Assembly: GCA_937927445.1 (NCBI GenBank)
Contig: CALAOB010000173.1
Span: forward strand, 1 to 8,413
Length of the DNA: 8,413 bases
Reading direction: 5' to 3'
Source of the DNA: an uncultured Oribacterium sp.
GTDB lineage: Bacteria > Bacillota > Clostridia > Lachnospirales > Lachnospiraceae
The notes under the pieces are model-generated. The model ran no database searches and was not told where the DNA came from. It saw nothing but the letters and a program-made list of their open reading frames with translations. The position numbers were made by a program, and so were the translations under genes. This document shows, one piece after another, positions 1 to 6,721 of this stretch (position 1 is its first letter; the number at the start of each line of letters is the position of its first letter).

Positions 1-33
1 TAGGACGTGTGGGTTCAAGTCCCATCTCCCGCA
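1..33 (+). tRNA. tRNA 3' end, probably tRNA-Leu (partial)
   Basis: Only the 3' part of this tRNA lies in the window. The T arm is complete: stem GTGGG/CCCAT around the loop TTCAAGT (14-20). It is followed by the acceptor 3' strand CTCCCGC (26-32) and discriminator A (33). CCA is not encoded. The preceding GGACGT with a U-containing T loop is typical of bacterial tRNA-Leu, which carries a long variable arm, and A73 fits Leu rather than Ser. The anticodon is outside the window, so the amino-acid identity is inferred. Confidence 0.8.
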
Positions 34-35
34 TC

Positions 36-70
36 AAGCGGAAAGCTGAGAAATCAGCTTTCCGCTTTTT
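36..70 (+). terminator. Intrinsic terminator after the tRNA
   Basis: A perfect 14-bp stem (36-49 with 54-67) is closed by a GAAA tetraloop (50-53) and runs into a T tract that begins inside the 3' arm (64-70). It starts three bases after the tRNA discriminator base, so it ends the tRNA transcript and separates it from the symporter promoter just downstream. Confidence 0.93.
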
Positions 71-76
71 TCTTTC

Positions 77-104
77 TTGTTTCTCATGGAATATCTGCTA
101 TACT
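77..104 (+). promoter_or_regulatory. Candidate sigma-A promoter of the symporter gene
   Basis: TTGTTT (77-82) and TATACT (99-104) are spaced by 16 bases, with a TGC extended -10 (96-98). Transcription would begin around 111, about 30 bases before the ATG at 140. The promoter sits directly behind the tRNA terminator, so the symporter is likely its own transcription unit. Confidence 0.6.
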
Positions 105-139
105 TTAAAGTAATTAATAGTTTAAAGGATGAAAGTGTT

Positions 140-1522
140 ATGGCAGTAATTCAGTTTATCTACAATCTCCTCTGGGGAGACCTCATCACGATTCCACTAC
201 CAGGAGGCTCGACACTCGGGCTGTCGCTCCTGGTTCTTCTTTTGATTCCGGCGGGTATCTTCTGTACGGTCCGTACCCGCTTCCTCCCGATCCGTCTCTT
301 CCCGGAGATGTGTCGCGTCGCGGCAGAGAAGAGCGTCGATCCGGAAAAGAACAGTAAGGTTTCGGGACTCGAGGCCCTCATCGTTTCGACCGCAACGCGT
401 GTCGGGATGGGAAACCTCGTCGGCGTCGTCGCAGCGGTCTCTGCCGGTGGTGCCGGTGCCGTGTTCTGGATGTGGCTGACGGCCCTGATCGGCTCCAGCA
501 CCGCATTCGTCGAGGCGACACTCGCCCAGTTATATAAGGAAGAAGATCCCCTGTACGGTGGGTACCGCGGCGGTCCGGCCTACTACATCCATAAGATGTT
601 TGCCGGGAAGAAGCGGAAGAGCGTCATCGCGATTCTGTTTGCGCTGTCCGGCCTCCTGTGCTGGTGCGGTATCAGCCAGGTCATCGGTAACTCCGTCGCG
701 TCTGCCTTTGACAATGCTTTCCACGTGCCACCAATCGCTTCCGCGGTTGTACTTTGTCTGCTTTCGGCTGTGATCGTGTTCCGAAAGAACAGCACGGTCA
801 AGGCACTCGACATCATCGTTCCGGTCATGGCAGGCTTCTATATCTTCCTGACCGTGTTCGTGATCATCAACAACTTCACCCAGCTTCCGGCGGTGTTTTC
901 ACGTATCTTCCGTGAAGCCTTCGGTCTGCGTCAGGCGGTGGCGGGCGGCTTCGGTGCCGTCCTCATGAATGGTGTGAAGCGCGGCCTCTTCTCAAACGAA
1001 GCAGGTTCCGGCTCCGCACCATGTGCTGCGGCCGCAGCGGATGTCGACCATCCGGTGAAGTCCGGCCTCCTGCAGGCCCTCGGCGTCTTCATCGACACCA
1101 TCGTGATCTGCAGCTGTACCGCCTTCGTGATGCTTCTCGTTCCGGAGGATGCGGTGGCCGGTCTTGGTGGCATGGACCTGCTCCAGGCGGCGATGCGTTA
1201 TCACTTCGGCCAGGCAGGTGTGATCTTCATCGCGATCACCCTCTGGCTCTTCAGCTTCTCGACTTTCATCGGCGTCCTGTTCTATGCCCGTTCGAATGTC
1301 GCCTATGTCTTCGGCGACAGCTGGAAATCACAGAGTGTATATAAGATCATCGCGCTGATCAACCTCTTCATCGGCTGCATGGCGGCCTACACCTTCGTCT
1401 GGGATCTCGGCGATGTAGGCATTGGCCTCATGACGATCTTTAATATGCTCGCGCTGATCCCGATGTCGAAGGAAGCGATCGCGTCGCTCCGGGATTACGA
1501 GCAGCGGTTCATGAAGCGCTGA
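140..1522 (+). CDS. Sodium/alanine (glycine) symporter, AGCS family
   Basis: This is a cytoplasmic-membrane secondary transporter that imports a small neutral amino acid (alanine or glycine) with Na+ (or H+). The 460-residue product is a normal length for the AGCS (AlsT/DagA) family. Family blocks are clear: TRVGMGNLVGVV (86-97) followed by GGAGAVFWMW (103-112), YRGGPAYYI (142-150), and GVKRGLFSNEAGSGSAP (278-294). Hydrophobic segments suited to membrane helices lie near residues 25-43, 92-120, 163-183, 200-214, 226-245, 310-335, 360-382, 403-421 and 428-443. I chose ATG 140 because AAAGGA (125-130) lies nine bases upstream. An upstream in-frame TTG at 77 would lie on the promoter -35. Its 3' neighbour is convergent, so it looks monocistronic. 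The substrate cannot be settled from sequence, so no symbol is given. Confidence 0.93.
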   Translation: MAVIQFIYNLLWGDLITIPLPGGSTLGLSLLVLLLIPAGIFCTVRTRFLPIRLFPEMCRVAAEKSVDPEKNSKVSGLEALIVSTATRVGMGNLVGVVAAVSAGGAGAVFWMWLTALIGSSTAFVEATLAQLYKEEDPLYGGYRGGPAYYIHKMFAGKKRKSVIAILFALSGLLCWCGISQVIGNSVASAFDNAFHVPPIASAVVLCLLSAVIVFRKNSTVKALDIIVPVMAGFYIFLTVFVIINNFTQLPAVFSRIFREAFGLRQAVAGGFGAVLMNGVKRGLFSNEAGSGSAPCAAAAADVDHPVKSGLLQALGVFIDTIVICSCTAFVMLLVPEDAVAGLGGMDLLQAAMRYHFGQAGVIFIAITLWLFSFSTFIGVLFYARSNVAYVFGDSWKSQSVYKIIALINLFIGCMAAYTFVWDLGDVGIGLMTIFNMLALIPMSKEAIASLRDYEQRFMKR

Positions 1523-1624
1523 AGTGACATACGTCGTATATAAATAGAAGAGTCTGCGGAGACGTGCGGATTTTAGACGCGTAGATCCGGAGACAGACGA
1601 TCACATCGATACAAAAACATAAAG

Positions 1625-1668
1625 AAAGACCGGTGAGCTGTTCAGAGGAACAGACCATCGGTCTTTTT
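1625..1668. terminator. Terminator between convergent genes, probably bidirectional
   Basis: The outer stem AAAGACCGGTG (1625-1635) pairs with CATCGGTCTTT (1656-1666), using one G.T pair. After a 2x2 internal loop, CTGTTC (1638-1643) pairs with GAACAG (1648-1653) around the loop AGAG. On the plus strand it ends in a T run (1664-1668) and would terminate the symporter transcript. On the minus strand it lies about 70 bases past the GntR stop and is followed by a broken T tract (CTTTCTTT), so it may serve both genes. Confidence 0.85.
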
Positions 1669-1733
1669 ATATGTAGATTTTTTCTTCAATCGATCTTCAG
1701 ATGCACTTCGGCGATGATCTACAGTTGATGAAC

Positions 1734-2474
1734 TTACTCATTCACCTGAAACACTGTCTTGAAGGCTTCGTCGTTCACCACGCGTTCCAGCGTATGGTTG
1801 ATGTTCCGGAAGTGGTGAACGAGCTCCTGCTCGAGGGCGTCGCGCTCACCCTGCTCGATGGCGTGCACCATACGTACGTGCTGGGAGACAATGTTTACAC
1901 TATCGTCCATCCGCTCATCATCACTGCGCTCGATGCCGAGGGCGAAGCGGCGTGCACGGATATAGTGGATGTCGTGGCGACCGGTGTGCTGCTGAACAAA
2001 CTCCTTATTCTGCAGCTGATAGAAGAGATCGTGGAAGCGCGTATCGGCATCGGTCAGCTTGACGAGCTCGTTGAAGCGGATCATATCCTGCTGCTCCTGC
2101 AGCATATTGCGGAGAAGCGGAAGGAGTGGCTGCAGAAGACCGGCATCATAGGCGTCCATGACCACACGGGTCTCGAGGACTTCTCGAAGGTAACGGACCT
2201 GGCGCACGCGATTCATATCGATGCGGCTCACGAAGCTGCCACGCTGTGGCTGGGAGTCCAGCGCACCTTCGGCATTCAGCTGACGCACCGCCTCGCGTAC
2301 CGGGATGCGGCTGCAGCTGAACATCTGCGCGAGCTTCACCTCGCTGAGCTTCGTACCCGGCTGGAGTTCGAGCGTCGAGATGCGATTCCACAGATAATGA
2401 TGGATCTCCTCCGGTTTTGAAATATCCGTGGGATCAACAATCGGTTTCATTACTTCACGCGTGTTCTCGTTCAT
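1734..2474 (-). CDS. GntR-family transcriptional regulator, FCD (FadR) subfamily
   Basis: A DNA-binding one-component regulator of 246 residues, typical for the FadR/FCD group. Residues 18-83 form the GntR winged helix: LQPGTKLSE (37-45), then the recognition helix region SCSRIPVREAVRQL (53-66) and the wing SQPQRGSFVS (74-83). Residues 89-231 form the helical FCD effector domain. Its likely metal/ligand residues are D144 and H148 in DTRFH, H199 in SQHV, and H220/H221. The start at 2474 is supported by AGGAG (2485-2481) six bases upstream. A longer in-frame reading to 2633 has no ribosome site and would cross the likely promoter. The gene diverges from uxuAB and shares a 259-bp control region, so it probably controls uronate catabolism and its own expression, with a sugar acid as effector. 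Regulators of this type near uxuAB are often called UxuR/ExuR-like, but the ligand is an inference. Confidence 0.92.
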   Translation of the reverse strand: MNENTREVMKPIVDPTDISKPEEIHHYLWNRISTLELQPGTKLSEVKLAQMFSCSRIPVREAVRQLNAEGALDSQPQRGSFVSRIDMNRVRQVRYLREVLETRVVMDAYDAGLLQPLLPLLRNMLQEQQDMIRFNELVKLTDADTRFHDLFYQLQNKEFVQQHTGRHDIHYIRARRFALGIERSDDERMDDSVNIVSQHVRMVHAIEQGERDALEQELVHHFRNINHTLERVVNDEAFKTVFQVNE

Positions 2475-2508
2475 GAGGGACTCCTGAAAATCAAATAGAT
2501 ATAGTTTC

Positions 2509-2537
2509 ATTATACTCAGATAGAACAGAAAATCTAG
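2509..2537 (-). promoter_or_regulatory. Candidate promoter of the GntR gene (near)
   Basis: On the minus strand a perfect TATAAT lies at 2514-2509, about 35 bases before the GntR start. With 17-bp spacing the -35 would fall at 2537-2532, where the sequence (CTAGAT) is a poor match. That position overlaps the first CTAGTATACATT box, which would suit autorepression. Confidence is limited by the weak -35. Confidence 0.5.
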
Positions 2538-2545
2538 TATACATT
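2534..2545. promoter_or_regulatory. Candidate GntR operator box A
   Basis: CTAGTATACATT is repeated exactly at 2702-2713, on the other side of the same divergent region. Its core GTATAC is a perfect 6-bp palindrome, the kind of centre seen in operators of several FCD-type GntR regulators of sugar acids (established only in general terms). A partial inverted partner, ACGAAATGTA, follows at 2558-2567 and pairs with TACATTCGT (2540-2548). The box overlaps the expected -35 of the GntR gene. Confidence 0.5.
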
Positions 2546-2594
2546 CGTTTGCGAAAGACGAAATGTACGAAAAAGTCGAGATGAAAGGCTTAAC

Positions 2595-2614
2595 ATTGTG
2601 AATAATAACACAAT
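2595..2614. promoter_or_regulatory. 20-bp palindrome, candidate operator (Rex- or Crp-like)
   Basis: ATTGTG (2595-2600) and CACAAT (2609-2614) are perfect inverted arms separated by eight A/T bases. The inner 18 bases agree with the Rex-type consensus TTGTGAA-N4-TTCACAA except at two positions, and with a TGTGA-N6-TCACA Crp-type site except at one. It lies 44 bp upstream of the uxuA -35, suited to an activator or distal operator. It also overlaps a possible distal minus-strand promoter. The protein that binds it cannot be told from sequence. Confidence 0.45.
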
Positions 2615-2633
2615 CTGACATAAAAACTGACAA
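2605..2633 (-). promoter_or_regulatory. Possible distal promoter of the GntR gene
   Basis: On the minus strand TTGTCA (2633-2628) is followed after 17 bases by TGTTAT (2610-2605), matching 5/6 and 4/6 of consensus. It would give a leader of about 120 bases before the GntR start. The -10 lies on the right arm of the 20-bp palindrome. This is weaker evidence than for the near TATAAT, but the -35 is better. Confidence 0.3.
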
Positions 2634-2658
2634 AAACAGGCTTTTTTTCTAAATACCG

Positions 2659-2687
2659 TTGACAGATAAAACATAGCGGGTTATTCT
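2659..2687 (+). promoter_or_regulatory. Sigma-A promoter of uxuAB
   Basis: TTGACA (2659-2664) is a perfect -35, separated by exactly 17 bases from TATTCT (2682-2687). An A/T-rich stretch with A and T tracts (2621-2656) lies directly upstream and could act as an UP element. Transcription should start near 2694, just before operator box B, leaving a leader of about 40 bases. Confidence 0.85.
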
Positions 2688-2701
2688 AGGAACTACAGAA
2701 A

Positions 2702-2713
2702 CTAGTATACATT
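2702..2713. promoter_or_regulatory. Candidate GntR operator box B
   Basis: An exact 12-base copy of box A, CTAGTATACATT, lying just downstream of the predicted uxuA transcription start, where bound repressor would block initiation or early elongation. The right flank adds a second inverted element, TACA-TTT-TGTA (2708-2718). The ribosome site GGAGGG (2720-2725) follows immediately, eight bases before the uxuA ATG. Confidence 0.55.
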
Positions 2714-2733
2714 TTGTACGGAGGGTATAAAAA

Positions 2734-3843
2734 ATGGAAATGACATTACGTTGGTACGGCTCGAAGTTTGATACCGTAACTTTACAGCAGATTCGCCAGA
2801 TTCCGGGCGTAACCGGAGTGATCTCTACACTGTATGACACCACCCCGGGTGAGGTTTGGTCACAGGAGAGAATCCATGCATTAAAGGAAGAGATCGAGGC
2901 TGCAGGCCTTCGCCTGAGCGGTATCGAGTCTGTTAATGTCTGCGACTCCATCAAGGTCGGCGATGAGAACCGTGACAAGTACATCGCAAACTACATCGAG
3001 ACACTCGAGAACCTCGGTAAGGAAGACATTCACCTCGTATGCTACAACTTCATGCCGGTATTTGACTGGACCAGAACCGAGCTGGCACGTAAGAACCCGG
3101 ATGGTTCCACCGGTCTCGCATACAACCAGAAGGCTATCGACGCGATCGATCCGGATGACCTCGCTGCTTCCATGGAGAAGATGTCCAACGGTGCCGTAAT
3201 GCCAGGCTGGGAGCCGGAGCGTATGGCGAAGATCAAGGAGCTCTTCGATATGTATAAGGATATCGATGGCGAGAAGCTGTTCCAGAACCTCGTATACTTC
3301 CTGAAGGCCATCATGCCGGTCTGCAACAAGTATGACATCAAAATGGCGATCCACCCGGATGATCCGGCATGGTCCGTATTCGGTCTCACCAGAATCATCA
3401 ACTCCGAGGCAGGTATCCTTCGTCTGATGAATGCGGTCGACGATGTACATAACGGCGTGACCTTCTGCTCCGGTTCTTACGGTACCAACCTCGAGAACGA
3501 CCTTCCGCACATGATCCGTGCACTGAAGGGCAGAATCCACTTCGCACACGTACGTAACCTCCGCTTCAATGATACTTCCCGTGAGAACTACGATTTCCAG
3601 GAGGCGTGCCACATCTCCAGCGATGGTAACTTCGATATGTACGAGATCGTTCGCGCACTCTATGAGATCGGCTTCGACGGCCCGATGCGTCCAGACCACG
3701 GTCGTATGATCTGGGATGAGGTCGACAAGCCGGGTGTTGTTCCGGGCTATGGTCTCTATGATCGTGCACTTGGTGCAACCTATCTGCAGGGTCTCTGGGA
3801 AGCCATCGATAAGGCAGAGACCAGAAAGGAGTTTGCAAAATGA
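2734..3843 (+). CDS. uxuA: Mannonate dehydratase
   Basis: Cytoplasmic enzyme that removes water from D-mannonate to give 2-keto-3-deoxy-D-gluconate, a step in hexuronate (glucuronate) breakdown. The 369-residue product matches the shorter Gram-positive UxuA forms, which are somewhat shorter than the E. coli enzyme. It begins with the typical MxMTLRWYG block and is a TIM-barrel metal enzyme. Probable metal ligands are H207 (in AIHPDDP), C245 (in FCSGSYG), H272 (in HFAHVRN) and D321 (in RPDHGR), matching the His-Cys-His-Asp set described for the family. The start is supported by GGAGGG at 2720-2725. It is the first gene of the operon behind the TTGACA promoter and operator box B. Its stop overlaps the uxuB start by ATGA (3840-3843), indicating translational coupling. 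Confidence 0.97.
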   Translation: MEMTLRWYGSKFDTVTLQQIRQIPGVTGVISTLYDTTPGEVWSQERIHALKEEIEAAGLRLSGIESVNVCDSIKVGDENRDKYIANYIETLENLGKEDIHLVCYNFMPVFDWTRTELARKNPDGSTGLAYNQKAIDAIDPDDLAASMEKMSNGAVMPGWEPERMAKIKELFDMYKDIDGEKLFQNLVYFLKAIMPVCNKYDIKMAIHPDDPAWSVFGLTRIINSEAGILRLMNAVDDVHNGVTFCSGSYGTNLENDLPHMIRALKGRIHFAHVRNLRFNDTSRENYDFQEACHISSDGNFDMYEIVRALYEIGFDGPMRPDHGRMIWDEVDKPGVVPGYGLYDRALGATYLQGLWEAIDKAETRKEFAK

Positions 3844-5450
3844 AATTAACACTTGAGGGTTTAAAGGATAAAGCTGCATGGGAGAAGGCTGGTGTGACAC
3901 TGCCATCCTATGATGTCGCTGCACTTGCAGAGAATACGAAGAAATCCCCGCGCTGGGTACACTTCGGTATCGGTAACATCTTCCGTATCTTCCTCGGAAG
4001 CATCGCAGATACACTGATCGAGAAGGGCGAGCTCGACAAGGGCATCACCTGCGTCGAGACCTTCGACTTCGATGTCGTCGATAAGATCTACAAGCCATAT
4101 GACAACCTCGTACTGGGCGTAACACTGAAGGCGGATGGCAACACCGAGAAGCACATCATCGGTTCGCTGACCGAGGCCATCAAGGCACAGTCCGCTGTTC
4201 CGGAGGAGTGGAACCGCCTCAAGGAGATCTTCACGAACCCGGATTTCCAGATGGCGACCTTCACCATCACCGAGAAGGGCTATGCTCTGAAGAATGCAGA
4301 CGGCCAGTTCTTCCCGTTCGTACAGGCAGACATCGATAACGGTCCGGAAAAGCCGGGCGCTGCGATGGCCATCGTCGCTGCACTTCTGTTCGAGCGTTTC
4401 AAGGCCGGCCAGTATCCGGTAGCGATCGTTTCCTGCGATAACTGCTCACACAACGGTGAGAAGCTCATGAGCTCCATCGTGACCATGGCAGAGGAGTGGG
4501 AGAAGAAGGGCTTCGTTCCGGCAGCCTTCGTAGAGTATCTGAAGGATGAGTCCAAGGTTGCATTCCCATGGTCTATGATCGATAAGATCACACCGCGTCC
4601 GGCAGAGTCTGTAGAGAAGGAGCTCGAGGCACTCGGCATCGAGGATATGGCTCCGGTCATCACCTCGAAGCGTACCTACATCGCACCTTTCGTCAATGCA
4701 GAGGGCCCGCAGTATCTCGTCATCGAGGACAAGTTCCCGAACGGCAGACCGAAGCTCGAGGATGCCGGTGTATACATGACCGACCGCGATATCGTGAATA
4801 AGGTAGAGCGTATGAAGGTGACCACCTGCCTCAACCCGCTGCACACAGCACTGGCTGTATACGGCTGCGTACTCGGCTACACACTGATCGCAGATGAGAT
4901 GAAGGACACCGAGCTCAACAAGCTCGTTCATGACATCGGCCCGGTTGAGGGTATGCCGGTTGTAACCAACCCTGGTATCCTTTCCCCGGAGGCCTTCGTC
5001 GATGAGGTCATCAATGTTCGTATCCCGAACCCGTTCATGCCGGATACACCACAGCGTATCGCGACCGATACCTCTCAGAAGGTCGGCATCCGTTACGGCG
5101 AGACCATCAAGAGCTATGTTGCGAAGTATGGCGATGCGAAGAGGCTGAAGGCGATTCCGCTTGCAATCGCAGGCTGGCTGCGTTATCTTCTTGGTGTGGA
5201 TGATGAGGGCAATGCTTTCGAGCGTTCCGCAGACCCTATGCTCGAGACCCTGTCTCAGCAGCTGGAGGGCATCACTCTCGGAAATCCGGAGAGCGTCGGC
5301 GACAAGGTTCGTCCGATCCTCAGCAACGCGAACATTTTCGGCTCTGACCTTTATGAGGCTGGTATCGGCGATCTGATCGAGGATCTCTTTAAGGAGGAGC
5401 TGGCAGGCCCTGGTGCCGTGAGAGCCACCCTCAAGAAGTACCTTGATTGA
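3840..5450 (+). CDS. uxuB: Fructuronate reductase (mannitol dehydrogenase family)
   Basis: A 536-residue NAD(H)-dependent long-chain dehydrogenase of the mannitol dehydrogenase family, predicted to interconvert D-fructuronate and D-mannonate in the cytoplasm and so feed UxuA. The N-terminal nucleotide-binding fold shows WVHFGIGNIFRIF (39-51) with the glycine motif. SCDNCSHNGEK (198-208) supplies the conserved Asn201, and DKITPRP (248-254) is a family block. The C-terminal helical domain carries the catalytic region with K326, N332 and H335 (KVTTCLNPLH). The Lys-Asn gap is one residue longer than in the classic mannitol dehydrogenase motif. Family members also reduce tagaturonate, mannitol or arabinitol. 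Fructuronate is inferred from the ATGA overlap with uxuA. The start codon lies within the end of uxuA, with AGAAAGGAG (3824-3832) seven bases upstream as ribosome site. Confidence 0.92.
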   Translation: MKLTLEGLKDKAAWEKAGVTLPSYDVAALAENTKKSPRWVHFGIGNIFRIFLGSIADTLIEKGELDKGITCVETFDFDVVDKIYKPYDNLVLGVTLKADGNTEKHIIGSLTEAIKAQSAVPEEWNRLKEIFTNPDFQMATFTITEKGYALKNADGQFFPFVQADIDNGPEKPGAAMAIVAALLFERFKAGQYPVAIVSCDNCSHNGEKLMSSIVTMAEEWEKKGFVPAAFVEYLKDESKVAFPWSMIDKITPRPAESVEKELEALGIEDMAPVITSKRTYIAPFVNAEGPQYLVIEDKFPNGRPKLEDAGVYMTDRDIVNKVERMKVTTCLNPLHTALAVYGCVLGYTLIADEMKDTELNKLVHDIGPVEGMPVVTNPGILSPEAFVDEVINVRIPNPFMPDTPQRIATDTSQKVGIRYGETIKSYVAKYGDAKRLKAIPLAIAGWLRYLLGVDDEGNAFERSADPMLETLSQQLEGITLGNPESVGDKVRPILSNANIFGSDLYEAGIGDLIEDLFKEELAGPGAVRATLKKYLD

Positions 5451-5490
5451 TCTTTAATCAGGCATATGGGCAGAAAGAGACGAGTGAAGC

Positions 5491-6675
5491 ATGCGAATCA
5501 TATTTGCTACCCATAACAAAAATAAAATGACAGAGGTGCGCCAGATCCTGGGGGATCTGGCCACCGATATCGTTGCGAAGAGTGAGCTCGGGATCGATTT
5601 CGAGCCCGTCGAGACCGGTAAGACCTTTGCGGAGAACGCAGAGCTGAAGGCCGTCGGCATTCGCAGCTATATGCTTGCACATCATATGCTGGAGGACGAT
5701 GACATCATCATGTCGGACGACTCCGGCCTTTGTGTTAATTACATGCTGGGACTTCCGGGCATTTACAGTGCCCGCTACCTCGGTGAGGATACCTCGTACG
5801 ATGTGAAGAATGCACGCATCATCCATGAGCTTCGCTATGCGGAGGGGGATGAGCGCGCAGCACACTTCACCTGCGATATCTGCGCTGCATTTGCAGACGG
5901 ACGTGTCCTCCACGCAGAAGGCATCTTCGAGGGCCTGATCGCCCATGAGCCGAAGGGGGAGCATGGTTTCGGATATGATCCGATCCTCTACCTTCCGGAG
6001 TATGGCAAGACCTCTGCGGAGCTGACACCGGAGGAGAAGAACGCGATCTCTCATCGCGGCAAGGCGCTCCGTGCGATGCGTGAACTGCTGAAGGATGTCC
6101 TGGAAAAGGATGCTGCGAGACGCGGCGCGACGTCGGAAGACGGGGCAGAGGCCCGGGAGGAAAGCGGACTTGTCCGCCCCTTTCAGACCGTCCTCGTCGT
6201 AAGTGATTCCCACAGGAACGACGCGAACCTGAAGGATGTACTGAGCCGCATCGGGATGATCGATATCCTCATCCATCTCGGAGATGCCGAGGGTTCGGAG
6301 GGTATGATCCAGCAGTATGCCGGTGATGGCGTAAAGTGCTACTTCGTGCAGGGAAACAATGACTTCTTCACCTCGCTGCCGAAGGATATCGTCGTGAAGA
6401 TCGGAAAGCATCGCTGCCTTCTGACCCATGGACACTATTATGGCGTCAATATGGGCGTATCCGGCATCGTCGATGAGGCGAAGAACCGCGACTGTGATGT
6501 CGTGATGTTTGGTCACACGCATAAGCCGTTCCTGAAAACGGTCGATGGCGTGACCTGCCTGAACCCGGGTTCCATCAGCTATCCGCGCCAGGTCGACCGT
6601 CGTCCATCCTATATGGTGATCGACGTCAGCGAAGAGGGGGATTTCGAGTTTCATCCGGTTTATATAAAAGACTAA
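5491..6675 (+). CDS. Fused RdgB/HAM1 XTP/dITP pyrophosphatase and YfcE/MJ0936-type metallophosphoesterase
   Basis: A 394-residue two-domain protein. Residues 1-200 are a full RdgB/HAM1 domain, which hydrolyses ITP, dITP and XTP to the monophosphate and pyrophosphate to keep damaged purines out of nucleic acids. Motifs are THNKNK (7-12), TFAENA (45-50), catalytic SDDSGL (75-80), SARY (93-96), GFGYDP (159-164) and SHRGKAL (187-193). A charged linker (about 201-230) leads to a calcineurin-like phosphoesterase of the YfcE/MJ0936 type. Its metal motifs are DSH (239-241), GD (264-265), GNND (288-291), THGH (312-315) and GHTH (341-344). Both active sites look intact. The MRIIFATHN start is canonical for RdgB, although its ribosome site (AAAGAGA region) is weak. 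It lies 40 bases after uxuB with no clear terminator or promoter between, so it may be co-transcribed. The substrate of the second domain is unknown. Confidence 0.93.
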   Translation: MRIIFATHNKNKMTEVRQILGDLATDIVAKSELGIDFEPVETGKTFAENAELKAVGIRSYMLAHHMLEDDDIIMSDDSGLCVNYMLGLPGIYSARYLGEDTSYDVKNARIIHELRYAEGDERAAHFTCDICAAFADGRVLHAEGIFEGLIAHEPKGEHGFGYDPILYLPEYGKTSAELTPEEKNAISHRGKALRAMRELLKDVLEKDAARRGATSEDGAEAREESGLVRPFQTVLVVSDSHRNDANLKDVLSRIGMIDILIHLGDAEGSEGMIQQYAGDGVKCYFVQGNNDFFTSLPKDIVVKIGKHRCLLTHGHYYGVNMGVSGIVDEAKNRDCDVVMFGHTHKPFLKTVDGVTCLNPGSISYPRQVDRRPSYMVIDVSEEGDFEFHPVYIKD

Positions 6676-6686
6676 GCGATTCTCTC

Positions 6687-6715
6687 TTGTATGTAAAAAA
6701 TAAATCATATATAAT
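6687..6715 (+). promoter_or_regulatory. Sigma-A promoter of the KDPG aldolase gene
   Basis: TTGTAT (6687-6692) and a perfect TATAAT (6710-6715) are spaced by 17 bases. The -35 begins 12 bases after the stop of the preceding gene, with no terminator between, so the aldolase may be read both from this promoter and from upstream. Predicted start of transcription is about 6722, giving a leader of about 60 bases. Confidence 0.85.
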
Positions 6716-6721
6716 AGAGAC

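Noticed and set aside
77..139. Longer N-terminus of the symporter from a TTG at 77
   Set aside because: The TTG lies on the predicted -35 and just after the terminator, with no ribosome site; ATG 140 has AAAGGA at the right distance.
1701..2420. Plus-strand frame antisense to the GntR gene
   Set aside because: It mirrors a clear GntR/FCD protein and has no ribosome site or recognisable family.
2475..2633. Longer N-terminus of the GntR protein up to 2633
   Set aside because: The extension is low-complexity hydrophobic sequence, unlike the family, crosses the TATAAT and operator box, and lacks a ribosome site; AGGAG precedes the ATG at 2474.
2616..2633. CTGACA repeats upstream of the uxuA promoter as extra -35 elements
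   Set aside because: No matching -10 stands at a suitable distance on the plus strand; they read better as part of the A-rich upstream region.
2881..4014. Long antisense open frames over uxuA/uxuB and similar ones over the RdgB fusion (5458-6789) and eda (6705-7826)
   Set aside because: They are mirror frames of well-recognised genes produced by GC-biased codons. Their translations have no recognisable domains and they cross promoters and tRNA sequence.
5444..5461. Small inverted repeat after uxuB (CCTTGATT/AATCAGG)
   Set aside because: The stem is short with a bulge and has no T tract, so it is unlikely to terminate the uxuAB transcript.
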